Assembly: GCA_937898715.1 (NCBI GenBank)
Contig: CALEKA010000067.1
Location: 1 to 13,791 of the forward strand
DNA length: 13,791 nucleotides
DNA from: an uncultured Prevotella sp.
GTDB taxonomy: Bacteria > Bacteroidota > Bacteroidia > Bacteroidales > Bacteroidaceae
Direction of reading: 5' to 3'
In this document: positions 1 to 7,650 of the stretch, one piece after another
How positions within the stretch are numbered: position 1 is the stretch's first letter
How the letters are laid out: each line of letters begins with the position of its first letter
Position numbers and translations under genes: made by a program
Notes under the pieces: generated by a model
What the model saw: the letters and a program-made list of their open reading frames with translations, nothing else
The model's database searches: none
What the model was told of the DNA's origin: nothing

Positions 1-12
1 ATGGATTTCATT

Positions 13-25
13 GGGCTTTCAGCCC
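13..25. repeat. short GGGCT/AGCCC palindrome at left edge
   Basis: GGGCT-TTC-AGCCC forms a perfect 5-bp stem with a 3-base loop. No T-run follows, so it is not a clear intrinsic terminator. Stems of this kind occur as dispersed palindromes in Bacteroidetes, so this may be the end of such a repeat or of an unseen upstream transcript. The rest of 1-133 shows no gene and no clear TAnnTTTG promoter box. Confidence 0.3.
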
Positions 26-133
26 GCTTATACTAAATCCGAAACTTAAATAAGTTACCCTCACTTCTTATTCCATTCATGTGAATAAAGCTGCTTGACT
101 ATCTCATAAGCTCAATTGTACAATTCTTCCCCT

Positions 134-1432
134 ATGAAAATTCCTTCTATCTGCATATTATGCTTATGCCTTTTGAGCCTCACGGCTTGTCACGACGACA
201 CGAAGACAGTCCCCTCTATACTCACCGACATGAGCAATCAGCCCGGCGACCGCACCGTGCTGATCTACATGGCGGCTCAGAATTCGCTCAATCAGAACGC
301 TCGTTCCGACTCGGCAGAGATTTCACAAGCCGCAGCTTCTATCCCCGAGCAAGGACGACTTCTTGTATTTATCGACGATGGTGCACGTCCTCGTCTCTAC
401 CGATTTGCTCATCAGCAGAAGGCTCCCGTACTGGTGAAGCAGTGGGAAGCAGACTTCTGCTCTACCTCGCCCGACCGTCTGCACGACGTGCTCAGCATGG
501 TCAAGGAGCGATTTCCATCAAGAGAGTATGGACTGGTCATGTGGTCGCATGCCTCGGGATGGATTCCTGCCACGAATACGGACTACGAGGCTTCGGGCGG
601 TGCGATGAGGAAGACGATGCGCCCTTTCTCCTTTGGCATTGATACAGGAAGCCGCCCGATGGGTAGAAACAATGGTGCTGAGATGAACATTGCCGACATG
701 GCTCAAGCCATCGACCGAGCAGGATGGCACTGCCGCTACATACTATTTGATGCTTGCTTGATGCAAAACTTGGAGGTAGCCTATGCCTTGCGCCACGTGA
801 CGGACTTCGTGGTGGCTTCGCCCATGTCGATCGCTGCAGCAGGGGCTTACTACGCTCACTTGGTGCCCAACGGACTCTTTGCCACATCACCCTCCGTGAT
901 AGCACGCACTTACTGGGAAGATGTGAGTTCTTCCGACCCCTCGCTCAAGGCTCAGTATGCCGACTTCGGCGTGGTGATCTCATGCATCGATACGCAGAAG
1001 CTTCAGCCGATTGCCGACATTCTCCGCGAAGCGCTCCCCCACTCTTCGATAGCCGATGCAGCATCGCCCGACCTCAGCCGCGTGCTTCACTACCAGGCTT
1101 ACACCTATACTTATATGTATCGCCCTCACAATTACGATGCTCTGCAGACATTCCGCACCATTCTTCCCGCGGAGTATGCTTCGCGAGCTGAGGAGGCGCT
1201 TCGCCAAGCAGTGGTGTGTTGCTACGCCACATCGGCCTTCTACATCGGCCCTGGTCGAGGCAACTATCAAGTCATGCCCACTTCCTCTGCCGACTACTGC
1301 GGTGTGAGCCTTTTCGTTCCCCAATCCATCTACACGCGCTATGCCCCCGATTGTCCGCAAGGTGATCTAAACCAAGCTTTCAAGCAGACGGAGTGGTACC
1401 GCGCTTGCGGGTTTGAAAGCACGGGGTGGTGA
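134..1432 (+). CDS. clostripain-family (peptidase C11) cysteine protease, lipoprotein
   Basis: This 432-residue protein is a predicted secreted cysteine peptidase of family C11, whose members cleave after basic residues (Arg/Lys). Two motifs support the family. One is YGLVMWSHASGW, with the likely catalytic His139. The other is YILFDACLMQNLEVAY, with the likely catalytic Cys208 after the FDA strand. The N-terminal domain begins at TVLIYMAAQNSLN. The start is set at the ATG at 134 rather than the in-frame TTG at 116, because it gives a clean lipoprotein signal peptide: MKIPS, a hydrophobic core, then LTAC with lipid-anchored Cys19. The mature protein should be on the membrane or cell surface. 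Some C11 enzymes self-activate by internal cleavage; no site is claimed here. No promoter is obvious in the 133 bases upstream. The stop is followed within 40 bases by the first inverted-repeat element, which may end the transcript. The natural substrate is unknown. Confidence 0.88.
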   Translation: MKIPSICILCLCLLSLTACHDDTKTVPSILTDMSNQPGDRTVLIYMAAQNSLNQNARSDSAEISQAAASIPEQGRLLVFIDDGARPRLYRFAHQQKAPVLVKQWEADFCSTSPDRLHDVLSMVKERFPSREYGLVMWSHASGWIPATNTDYEASGGAMRKTMRPFSFGIDTGSRPMGRNNGAEMNIADMAQAIDRAGWHCRYILFDACLMQNLEVAYALRHVTDFVVASPMSIAAAGAYYAHLVPNGLFATSPSVIARTYWEDVSSSDPSLKAQYADFGVVISCIDTQKLQPIADILREALPHSSIADAASPDLSRVLHYQAYTYTYMYRPHNYDALQTFRTILPAEYASRAEEALRQAVVCCYATSAFYIGPGRGNYQVMPTSSADYCGVSLFVPQSIYTRYAPDCPQGDLNQAFKQTEWYRACGFESTGW

Positions 1433-1466
1433 GGAGAGAGAGCACTGAATTTTGTATTTTAATAGT

Positions 1467-1616
1467 TGCGCTTCGCGCGTTTTTCTGAACATTAATAACC
1501 ATTAATTGTCCATTAATTGATCCATTAATTATTCCTTGTTTGTAAAGAATTAATGATTCAATTAATGACTAATTAATGGCCATTAATGTTCAAAAGAACG
1601 CGCGAAGCGCAAATCT
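1467..1616. repeat. inverted-repeat element, copy A (MITE-like, symmetric ATTAAT array)
   Basis: This element is about 147 bp. Its left arm begins TGCGCTTCGCGCG and its right arm ends with the complement CGCGCGAAGCGCA. The arms pair imperfectly over about 65 bp around a centre near 1531-1547. Each arm holds four ATTAAT hexamers, starting at 1491, 1501, 1512, 1524 and 1549, 1561, 1572, 1582. Their spacings are 10, 11, 12, then 25 across the centre, then 12, 11, 10. Each tip can form a GCGC-TTC-GCGC mini-hairpin followed by T-rich sequence on the inward strand, so it may also act as a two-way terminator. Copy B at 3810-3960 differs at only a handful of positions. No transposase is present, so a non-autonomous mobile element is an inference. 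Confidence 0.85.
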
Positions 1617-1717
1617 CATGCTTTCCTGTTCCCAAAAGAAAGCTGAAAAAAGTGCATTTTCCATATATACACTCATCCTTTTTATCTCTATACTACACAT
1701 TTTAGCATCATTAACTA

Positions 1718-1754
1718 TTGGGGGGGGTAAATTAAAGTAATATATTTACCTTTG
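1718..1754 (+). promoter_or_regulatory. putative promoter of the secreted protein gene with a G8 tract
   Basis: TACCTTTG at 1747-1754 matches the Bacteroidetes -7 box TAnnTTTG, which places transcription start near 1761, about 60 bases before the ATG at 1821. No TTTG lies at the expected -33 spacing. That position is occupied by a run of eight G (1720-1727) after ACTATT. A homopolymer of this length is prone to slipped-strand length change, which would shift upstream bases relative to the -7 box. Confidence 0.6.
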
Positions 1755-1820
1755 CAAGGTGATATACATAGTTTTTCTTTCTTGAAACACATAATCGTAT
1801 TAACATAACCTTCAAAAGCA

Positions 1821-3590
1821 ATGCGTAAACTTACTTTTTTACTATCGCTGGCCTTCTGTTCACTATCGAACATGGTCAGCGCACAAACCTTTACTGCCGA
1901 CAAGGTGTACAAAATCACTAATTACTCAGAAGGGCTACAAGCGCAGATTATGCCTGAGATGCAGTACTTTGGCGGAACAGCAAAAGGCACTACTCTCCAT
2001 CTGGGCAATCTGTTTAGAATTATCCCTACAGATGCCAATGGTACTTCCTACACCATCTGCTCGTATGCCGACAATGATCGAGGTATTTATCTTATCTCCA
2101 ACAAAGATGCCAATCAAATGGTTGGCGTTGGTTCACTGAGTGCGCTATCGGCTGCTGCAGTAAAAACATGGTCTATTATTTCCAACACCACGAACAGCGG
2201 CAGCTACAATATTCGGTCAATTAACTCTAACGGGAATACAGGCAATCTACTGAATCCACGCGGATCTGAACCCAATTGGAGTTCAAAAGGTATTAGTCTG
2301 TGGAACACTGATATTAGCAAAGCTACGAACTGCTGGAACATAACAGAGGTATCTGAGACGGAGATAGAGGCGGCTGTAACAGCTTTCAAGAGTTCTTACT
2401 TGCAACATGCTGACGTTGCCTCAAGCATCACGAGTAAGGACAAGGAAAGCTATGGCTACCCCTCATACGAGTACGCACAAGCCGTTAACGAGGCTAACGC
2501 TACAGAGGACAATGCTGAGAAGCTGAAAAAGACATTCTATGCAGCCAAGTACTACCTAAGTGCATACAACATCACTATGCCCAAAGAGGGAGAAGTCTTC
2601 ACCATTACCAACATCTTCACTGATGGTACTGAAAACTGGCTCTGCAACGTAAACGGTACGAACGTTATGAAGTCGGCCACCGATGCTGCCAATCTCTCAG
2701 AAGATGCTAAGAGATGGGTGGTGCAAAAGGTGTCGGGCACAACTTGCTTCTTTGCAAGCGCTGCTGGCGATGGTGTGCTCAGATTCAAAGGAAACACAAG
2801 TGGATCTATGACCTTTACCTTAGGATCTGGCAAAGATGATATGTATCCTTACACATCGCTCTACGCTTCGGCTTACATGAATAATAACAAGACGACTTTT
2901 GCGTTCGACCAATTCAGTAATCTTAATAATAGCAACATCGTCAATGGTGAATTTACTAATACATCAAAAGGTACTTATTCTATCAAATATAAACTCACCA
3001 AAGTAGACAATTACGATGGCTTCAAGGTAAACTTTGCCTCAAGTTCTGACGGCAACAATTACGCCACTCTTAATCTTCCATTCGCCGTAACACTGCCCGA
3101 TGGCGTTACTGCTTATAAGGCTACACAAGACGGAAGTCTGCTCAACCTCACAGAGTTTAAGCAAGCTGGCAACGTGCTTCCTTATGCAACACCCGTTTTA
3201 CTTACCTCTACTGCAGAAGGCGAAAAGACATTTATGCCCGCCGCCTACGAGGCTCAAGTCGCTACTGGATTTTCTGGCACATTGGCTCCCACTGCTGTCA
3301 GCACAGCCAACACTTACATCTTAGCAAAGGACAATGACAAAGTTAGCTTTTTCTTGCTCGATGGTACAGACAATACGATCAATGCCAACAAAGCTTACTT
3401 CGTGGCAGCTTCTACAAACACTGCAGCACAGTCTCTTTCATTCAACTTTGGCAATGTAACTGGCATAAGCCAAGTACAGACTGCAATCAGCAACAATGCT
3501 CCCATCTACGACCTGAGCGGACGCCGTGTAGACAACGCTAAGAAAGCTGGCATCTACATCCAGCAAGGAAAGAAGATCATCGTAAAATAA
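1821..3590 (+). CDS. secreted protein with Prevotella-type C-terminal sorting-like tail
   Basis: This 589-residue protein has a cleavable signal peptide (residues 1 to about 21, MRKLTFLLSL through MVSA, cut before QTF). No enzymatic motif was recognised. Residues 25-175 resemble a repetitive beta-rich module (YKITN ..., FRIIPT, WNITEV). Residues 180-250 look helical, and a second module opens with FTITN near 260. Residues 413-545 (ATLNLPFAVTLP, VLPYATPVLL, ANKAYFVA) resemble the beta-sandwich that precedes the tail in many Prevotella surface proteins. The tail (PIYDLSGRRV, then GIYIQQGKKIIVK at the C-terminus) resembles type IX secretion or surface-attachment C-terminal domains; that function is inferred. 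The gene lies between two inverted-repeat elements, 25 bases upstream of a 57-codon ORF with which it is probably co-transcribed. Substrate and role are unknown; binding of glycans or host polymers is a guess. Confidence 0.85.
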   Translation: MRKLTFLLSLAFCSLSNMVSAQTFTADKVYKITNYSEGLQAQIMPEMQYFGGTAKGTTLHLGNLFRIIPTDANGTSYTICSYADNDRGIYLISNKDANQMVGVGSLSALSAAAVKTWSIISNTTNSGSYNIRSINSNGNTGNLLNPRGSEPNWSSKGISLWNTDISKATNCWNITEVSETEIEAAVTAFKSSYLQHADVASSITSKDKESYGYPSYEYAQAVNEANATEDNAEKLKKTFYAAKYYLSAYNITMPKEGEVFTITNIFTDGTENWLCNVNGTNVMKSATDAANLSEDAKRWVVQKVSGTTCFFASAAGDGVLRFKGNTSGSMTFTLGSGKDDMYPYTSLYASAYMNNNKTTFAFDQFSNLNNSNIVNGEFTNTSKGTYSIKYKLTKVDNYDGFKVNFASSSDGNNYATLNLPFAVTLPDGVTAYKATQDGSLLNLTEFKQAGNVLPYATPVLLTSTAEGEKTFMPAAYEAQVATGFSGTLAPTAVSTANTYILAKDNDKVSFFLLDGTDNTINANKAYFVAASTNTAAQSLSFNFGNVTGISQVQTAISNNAPIYDLSGRRVDNAKKAGIYIQQGKKIIVK

Positions 3591-3615
3591 AACTCACTCT
3601 AACACTGACTACAAA

Positions 3616-3789
3616 ATGAAAAGACAATATACCAAGCCCTCTGCCATCGCCATCAACCTCTACGCCGAAGAGGGCGTTATGCTTACGCAAAGCCTGCGAA
3701 ACGACATGACGAAGGGGGGCGGCAACGCGCTTTCAGACAAACGTGATGATTATAAGAATCCCATTTGGAGCAATATGGACGACAACTGA
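3616..3789 (+). CDS. small hypothetical protein, 57 residues
   Basis: An ATG at 3616 opens 57 codons to TGA at 3787-3789, 25 bases after the secreted protein gene and on the same strand. The peptide starts MKRQYTKPSAIAINLY, contains VMLTQSL and a glycine run TKGGGN at residues 32-37, and ends NPIWSNMDDN. It has no signal peptide or membrane segment. Short Bacteroidales ORFs beginning M-K-[KR]-x-Y-x-x-P, followed by alternating hydrophobic residues, often sit beside secreted protein genes. This ORF fits that pattern by eye, but the function of such ORFs is unknown to me. The Gly-Gly could be a leader-type cleavage site, though no peptide exporter or modifying enzyme is in the window. Coding status rests on position, start context and the family resemblance. 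Confidence 0.6.
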   Translation: MKRQYTKPSAIAINLYAEEGVMLTQSLRNDMTKGGGNALSDKRDDYKNPIWSNMDDN

Positions 3790-3809
3790 TAACGTCATCT
3801 GCAATAAGC

Positions 3810-3960
3810 TGCGCTTCGCGCGTTTGTCTGAACATTAATGACCATTAATTGTCCATTAATTGATCCATTAATTATTCCTTGTTTGCAAAGAATTAATGAT
3901 TCAATTAATGACTAATTAATGGCCATTAATGTTCAGAAAAAACGCGCGAAGCGCAAATCT
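3810..3960. repeat. inverted-repeat element, copy B
   Basis: This is the second full copy of the element at 1467-1616, in the same orientation and nearly identical. It has a few substitutions and one extra base in the right arm (TTCAGAAAAAACGCG against TTCAAAAGAACGCG). The ATTAAT hexamers start at 3834, 3844, 3855, 3867, 3892, 3904, 3915 and 3925, giving the same 10/11/12-25-12/11/10 spacing. It begins 20 bases after the stop of the 57-codon ORF, so the two copies bracket that ORF and the secreted protein gene. Confidence 0.85.
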
Positions 3961-4032
3961 AATAATTAATGAGTTAATTAACGGACAATTAATGGTCATT
4001 AATGTTCAAAAGAACGCGCGAAGCGCAAATCT
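3961..4032. repeat. inverted half-element abutting copy B
   Basis: This 72-bp segment matches the reverse complement of the left arm of the element. The shared parts include AATAATTAATG, GGACAATTAATGGTCATTAA and the tip CGCGCGAAGCGCAAATCT. ATTAAT hexamers start at 3965, 3988 and 3998, and a degenerate ATTAAC sits at 3977, so the 12/11/10 spacing is kept. It follows copy B directly and looks like a remnant of a third element or an arm duplicated during insertion or recombination. Confidence 0.7.
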
Positions 4033-4061
4033 AAAAACCACTTTCACGTTCAATAGAACAC

Positions 4062-4117
4062 AAAAAAGCGGAACCGACACAAACTTTTCTTACGAGAAGA
4101 AGCGTCGATTCCGCTTT
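4062..4117 (-). terminator. intrinsic terminator of the ilv operon
   Basis: On the minus strand, AAAGCGGAA and TTCCGCTTT (plus-strand arms 4109-4117 and 4065-4073) form a 9-bp perfect outer stem. An inner CGAC/GTCG pairing extends it, and a run of T follows (A run at 4062-4067 on the plus strand). It lies about 40 bases after the ilvC stop. Nothing else on the minus strand follows before the repeat elements, so it should end the ilv transcript. The opposite side is also moderately T-rich, so weak two-way action is possible. Confidence 0.85.
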
Positions 4118-4155
4118 GTATTTTAGCCTTAATCTCTTAGCTAAACGCAGAGGGA

Positions 4156-5199
4156 TTAGTTGTTCTCAGGACGGAGCTTACGAACGGTTTCGCCAGCACG
4201 CCACATTTCGCTATCGTGGAGAGCCTGAAGTTCCTTCTCGAGGCCTACACGGTAGTCGGGCTTAGAGTTGGCGTCGATAGAGATCTGTGCTTCGTTGCCA
4301 GTCACTACGCTGTGATAGAGCTTCTGCATAACGGGCTTGATGGCATCGTGGAACGGGCCCATCCAGTCGAGTGCACCACGCTGAGCAGTAGTAGAGCAGT
4401 TGGCATACATCCAGTCCATACCATTCTTACCTACCATGGGGAGGAGTGACTGGGTGAACTCTTCGATGGTCTCGTTGAATGCCTCAGAAGGAGTGTGACC
4501 ATTCTCACGGAGGGTCTCATACTGAGCCAAGAACAAGCCCTGGATGGCACCCATCAATGAACCACGTTCACCAGTAAGGTCGCTGGTTGCCTCGCGCTTG
4601 AAGTCGGTCTTGAACATGTAACCAGAACCGATACCTACGCCGAATGCCAATACCTTGTCGGTGGCATGACCTGAAGCGTCCTGATATACAGCGTAAGATG
4701 AGTTCAAACCACGACCTTCGAGGAACATGGTGCGGAGTGACGTACCTGAACCCTTAGGTGCTACCATGATTACGTCGATATCGGCAGGAGGAACTACGCC
4801 TGTACGATCGTTCCAAGTGATGGCGAAGCCGTGTGAGAAGTAGAGCGTCTTACCTGCAGTGAGGTGCTTCTTGATAGAAGGCCAGAGCTGCATCTGAGCT
4901 GCATCAGAGAGGAGCATGCAGATGATAGTACCCTTTTCGGCAGCTTCTTCGAGTGAGAAGAGTGTTTCACCAGGTACCCAACCATCAGCTTTTGCCTTCT
5001 CAAAGGTCTTGCCCTGACGCTGGCCTACGATGACGTTGAAGCCATTATCGCGCAGGTTGCATGCCTGACCAGGACCTTGTACGCCATAACCTAATACGGC
5101 AATTGTTTCGTTCTTCAAGATTTCACGTGCCTTTTCCAAAGGGAACTCCTCGCGGGTTATAACTTCTTCTACAACACCGCCAAAATTCAATTGTGCCAT
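4156..5199 (-). CDS. ilvC: ketol-acid reductoisomerase
   Basis: IlvC (347 residues) converts 2-acetolactate or 2-aceto-2-hydroxybutyrate to the 2,3-dihydroxy acids, using NAD(P)H and Mg2+, in valine, leucine and isoleucine synthesis. The N-terminal Rossmann domain shows GYGVQG at residues 37-42, in the form GYGVQGPGQACNLRDNG, and a following loop VGQRQGKTFEKA likely to set nucleotide preference. SHGF holds the active-site His123. The C-terminal knotted domain shows DLTGE with metal-binding Asp207 and Glu211, then NETIEEF with Glu243 and Glu247. Length is normal for the short bacterial form. It is the last gene of the operon, 100 bases after ilvN. That gap has short alternative pairings (GGCA/TGCC/GGCA) but no clear terminator or promoter box, so read-through from ilvN is expected. 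The start ATG gives the usual MAQLNFGG opening. Confidence 0.96.
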   Translation of the reverse strand: MAQLNFGGVVEEVITREEFPLEKAREILKNETIAVLGYGVQGPGQACNLRDNGFNVIVGQRQGKTFEKAKADGWVPGETLFSLEEAAEKGTIICMLLSDAAQMQLWPSIKKHLTAGKTLYFSHGFAITWNDRTGVVPPADIDVIMVAPKGSGTSLRTMFLEGRGLNSSYAVYQDASGHATDKVLAFGVGIGSGYMFKTDFKREATSDLTGERGSLMGAIQGLFLAQYETLRENGHTPSEAFNETIEEFTQSLLPMVGKNGMDWMYANCSTTAQRGALDWMGPFHDAIKPVMQKLYHSVVTGNEAQISIDANSKPDYRVGLEKELQALHDSEMWRAGETVRKLRPENN

Positions 5200-5299
5200 A
5201 TCTTTTTTAGTTTTTTGTGGAGGCTAATCACTCACTTGACTTATTGTTATTATGCCTGATGGGCAATCTGCCTTCGTTGAGTTATACTGTGTATGATTT

Positions 5300-5887
5300 T
5301 TAAATATCTGAGTTGTTGGATTGCAAGCGCTTAGTTTCTTCGCGAAGTTCGAGGAATTCGGTCAACTCTTCACGACGGCTCTTGGTCACTGCCACTACAC
5401 CCGAACTGACGTACTGCAGGATGCAGCCAAAGTCTTTCAATCGCTTGTATAGTTCCATCGTTTCCTCGGGAAGTCCTTCCTTCGATACGATGGCGTAGGT
5501 GGAATTGACTTCTACGATTTTGCCATCAAACTGGCGGATGGCCTTGGATATGTTGCGATTTTCGATGAGTCGAGCCGTAGCGATCTTGTAAAGAGCTTGG
5601 TCCATTACGAAGATCTCATCGCTCGTGAAGTATTGCGCTTGAATCACATCGATTTTCTTCTCGAGCTGTTTCACCAAGGTCTGTACCGTGTGTTCGTCGG
5701 TATAGGTCGTAATGGTGTAACGATGGACATGCTCTATGCCTGATGCCGACACGTTGAGGCTCTCAATGTTGAGTTGGCGACGCGTGAAGACGTTGGTCAC
5801 CAGATTGAGCACACCGGCAAGGTTTTCGGAAAATACGATGATGGTATAGAGTGTCAAGTCATTCTTATCTGCTGAAATGTCTGTCAT
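5300..5887 (-). CDS. ilvN: acetolactate synthase, small regulatory subunit
   Basis: This 195-residue protein is the ACT-domain regulatory subunit that raises the activity of the IlvB catalytic subunit and normally confers feedback inhibition by valine. The ACT domain spans about residues 12-85, opening LYTIIVFSENLAGVLNLV and continuing RRQLNIESLNVSASG. By alignment with the E. coli small subunit IlvH, residues linked there to valine binding (Asn11, Gly14, Asn29) correspond to Asn22, Gly25 and Asn40, so valine sensitivity is expected (inference). A C-terminal regulatory domain follows, including MDQALYKIA and the stretch DFGCILQYVSSGVVAVTKS. It starts 20 bases after the ilvB stop, consistent with co-translation. 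The slightly long, charged tail after residue 175 is probably helical. It is called ilvN because it pairs with the adjacent ilvB; many Bacteroidales annotations use ilvN or ilvH for it. Confidence 0.94.
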   Translation of the reverse strand: MTDISADKNDLTLYTIIVFSENLAGVLNLVTNVFTRRQLNIESLNVSASGIEHVHRYTITTYTDEHTVQTLVKQLEKKIDVIQAQYFTSDEIFVMDQALYKIATARLIENRNISKAIRQFDGKIVEVNSTYAIVSKEGLPEETMELYKRLKDFGCILQYVSSGVVAVTKSRREELTEFLELREETKRLQSNNSDI

Positions 5888-5907
5888 ATATCTTTCGCGT
5901 CTTGTGT

Positions 5908-7650
5908 TTATATCTCCAACATCATATCGTCCACATCATGTCCGGGACAGCACATGGGCAATACGTTGTCTTCTTCGAGTACGGCTGCTTGGAGCAAGAA
6001 TGGACCAGGAGTATGGAGCATCGTGTCGATAGCCTCGTCGAGCTTATCACGATCGGTTACGGTGAGCACGGGTATGTCGTAAGCTTCGGCTATCTTCTCA
6101 TAATCGGGATTCATCATAGGCGTAAATGAATACCGACGGTGGAAGAAGAGTTGCTGCCACTGACGTACATTGCCCAAATAGTTGTTGTTGAGCAGGATGA
6201 TCTTTACCGGAGCTCGCTGTTCCATGATAGTGCCAAGCTCTTCGATGGTCATTTGCAATCCGCCATCGCCAAGGAAGAGACACACATCACGATCTGGAGC
6301 GCCCAATGTGGCGCCTATAGCTGCGGGCAGACCATACCCCATCGTTCCCATACCACCCGAGGTCACGATGCTTCGCTTCTGGGAGAAACGGAAGTAGCGC
6401 GCTGCCATCATCTGATTCTGACCTACATCGGTCACGAGGACGGCTTTGTCGTCGGTATGCTCTGTGACTTTGCGTACTACCTCGCCCATACGGAGCGGTC
6501 CGTCTGTGGGATGAATTTGCGGTTCGATAACGACCGACGATTCTTGTTCATCCCATTGGCGGAAGCTTTCACGCCAATCGTTATGATTGTTTTCATGCAA
6601 GAGTTCGGTCACCTCGCGAAGTGTTTCCTTACAATCGCCGAGCACAGCGACGTCGACCTCTACATTCTTATTAATCTCAGAGGGATCTATGTCGAAATGT
6701 ATCTTCTTGGCCTGCTTGGCATAGGTAGCGAGATTGCCCGTAATGCGGTCGTCGAAACGCATACCTACAGCGATTAGCAGATCGCATTCTTGCGTCTTCT
6801 TGTTTGCACCGAGCGAGCCGTGCATGCCGAGCATGCCCACATTGAGCGGATGCTGTGAGGGGAGAGCTGAAAGTCCGAGCAAGGTACAGCCAGCGGGAAG
6901 GCCAGCCTTTTCGATAAAAGTCTTCAATTCTTCACTTGCATCGCCAAGTTCTACACCCTGACCTACCAATACGAGCGGGCGCTTAGCCTGATTAATGAGC
7001 TCGGCTGCTTCGATGATGCTTTGACGCTCCGTGGGAGGTACGGGCACATAGCTACGAATAAAGTCTATCGTACCCGGCACATAGTCAGCCTTCTCTACTT
7101 GAGCATTCTTAGTAAAGTCGAGCACAACGGGACCTGGACGACCGCTTCCTGCAATATAGAAAGCACGATGTACAGCCCATGCCACATCCTTGGCCGAACG
7201 TATCTGGTATGCCCACTTACTGATAGGCTGCGTTACATCGACCACGTCGCATTCCTGGAAAGCATCCGTACCAAGCATCTTAGCACCTACTTGGCCCATG
7301 ATTACTACGATAGGCGTGCTGTCGACCATGGCATCGGCTATTCCCGTAATGGTATTGGTAGCACCCGGTCCGCTCGTGACGATGCACACACCTGTCTTAC
7401 CACTCACACGAGCGTAGCCCTCTGCAGCATGAGCTGCGGCTTGCTCGTGGCGTACGAGGATATGGTTTAAGCGATCACGATAATCGTAGAGTGCGTCATA
7501 AACGGGCATAATGGCTCCACCAGGATAACCAAACAATGTCGATACGCCCTCATCAAGGAGTGCACGCATCAAGATCTCGGCACCTGTCAGATTAGTATCG
7601 CCTGTCATTGCAGCCAATTGCTGCTTTATTTTATCATCGTTTTGCGTCAT
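5908..7650 (-). CDS. ilvB: acetolactate synthase, large catalytic subunit
   Basis: This 580-residue thiamine diphosphate enzyme condenses two pyruvates to 2-acetolactate, or pyruvate with 2-ketobutyrate, as the first committed step of the pathway. The N-terminal pyrimidine-binding domain shows FGYPGGAIMPVYDAL and VRHEQAAAHAAEGYAR, with catalytic Glu69. The central domain contains VGMLGMHGSLGANK and MRFDDRITGN. The C-terminal domain carries the ThDP/Mg2+ motif from GDGGLQ (461-466) to LLNNNYLG (487-494), and SGGMGTMGYGLPAAIGA. All core motifs are intact. The ATG at 7650 is preferred; an in-frame Met15 is the alternative, since the first 15 residues (MTQNDDKIKQQ...) are not conserved core. The gene follows ilvD after a 212-base gap with unusual structure, suggesting separate control of ilvBNC within the operon. 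Confidence 0.96.
   Translation of the reverse strand: MTQNDDKIKQQLAAMTGDTNLTGAEILMRALLDEGVSTLFGYPGGAIMPVYDALYDYRDRLNHILVRHEQAAAHAAEGYARVSGKTGVCIVTSGPGATNTITGIADAMVDSTPIVVIMGQVGAKMLGTDAFQECDVVDVTQPISKWAYQIRSAKDVAWAVHRAFYIAGSGRPGPVVLDFTKNAQVEKADYVPGTIDFIRSYVPVPPTERQSIIEAAELINQAKRPLVLVGQGVELGDASEELKTFIEKAGLPAGCTLLGLSALPSQHPLNVGMLGMHGSLGANKKTQECDLLIAVGMRFDDRITGNLATYAKQAKKIHFDIDPSEINKNVEVDVAVLGDCKETLREVTELLHENNHNDWRESFRQWDEQESSVVIEPQIHPTDGPLRMGEVVRKVTEHTDDKAVLVTDVGQNQMMAARYFRFSQKRSIVTSGGMGTMGYGLPAAIGATLGAPDRDVCLFLGDGGLQMTIEELGTIMEQRAPVKIILLNNNYLGNVRQWQQLFFHRRYSFTPMMNPDYEKIAEAYDIPVLTVTDRDKLDEAIDTMLHTPGPFLLQAAVLEEDNVLPMCCPGHDVDDMMLEI

Noticed and set aside
116..133. TTG start extending the C11 peptidase by six residues
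   Set aside because: The ATG at 134 gives a proper lipoprotein signal peptide; the extension adds residues before the charged start.
1467..3960. Invertible promoter segment between the two elements
   Set aside because: The two elements are direct copies relative to each other, which favours deletion rather than inversion, and no site-specific recombinase gene is in the window.
3929..4126. 65-codon ORF over the repeat elements and ilv terminator
   Set aside because: It is translated from inverted-repeat arms (NARSANL appears twice) and ends in the terminator; not a gene.
6139..6777. Long ORF antisense to ilvB (212 codons), and a similar one antisense to ilvD at 8751-9374
   Set aside because: They are antisense shadows of strongly conserved enzyme genes, with no domain pattern or promoter.
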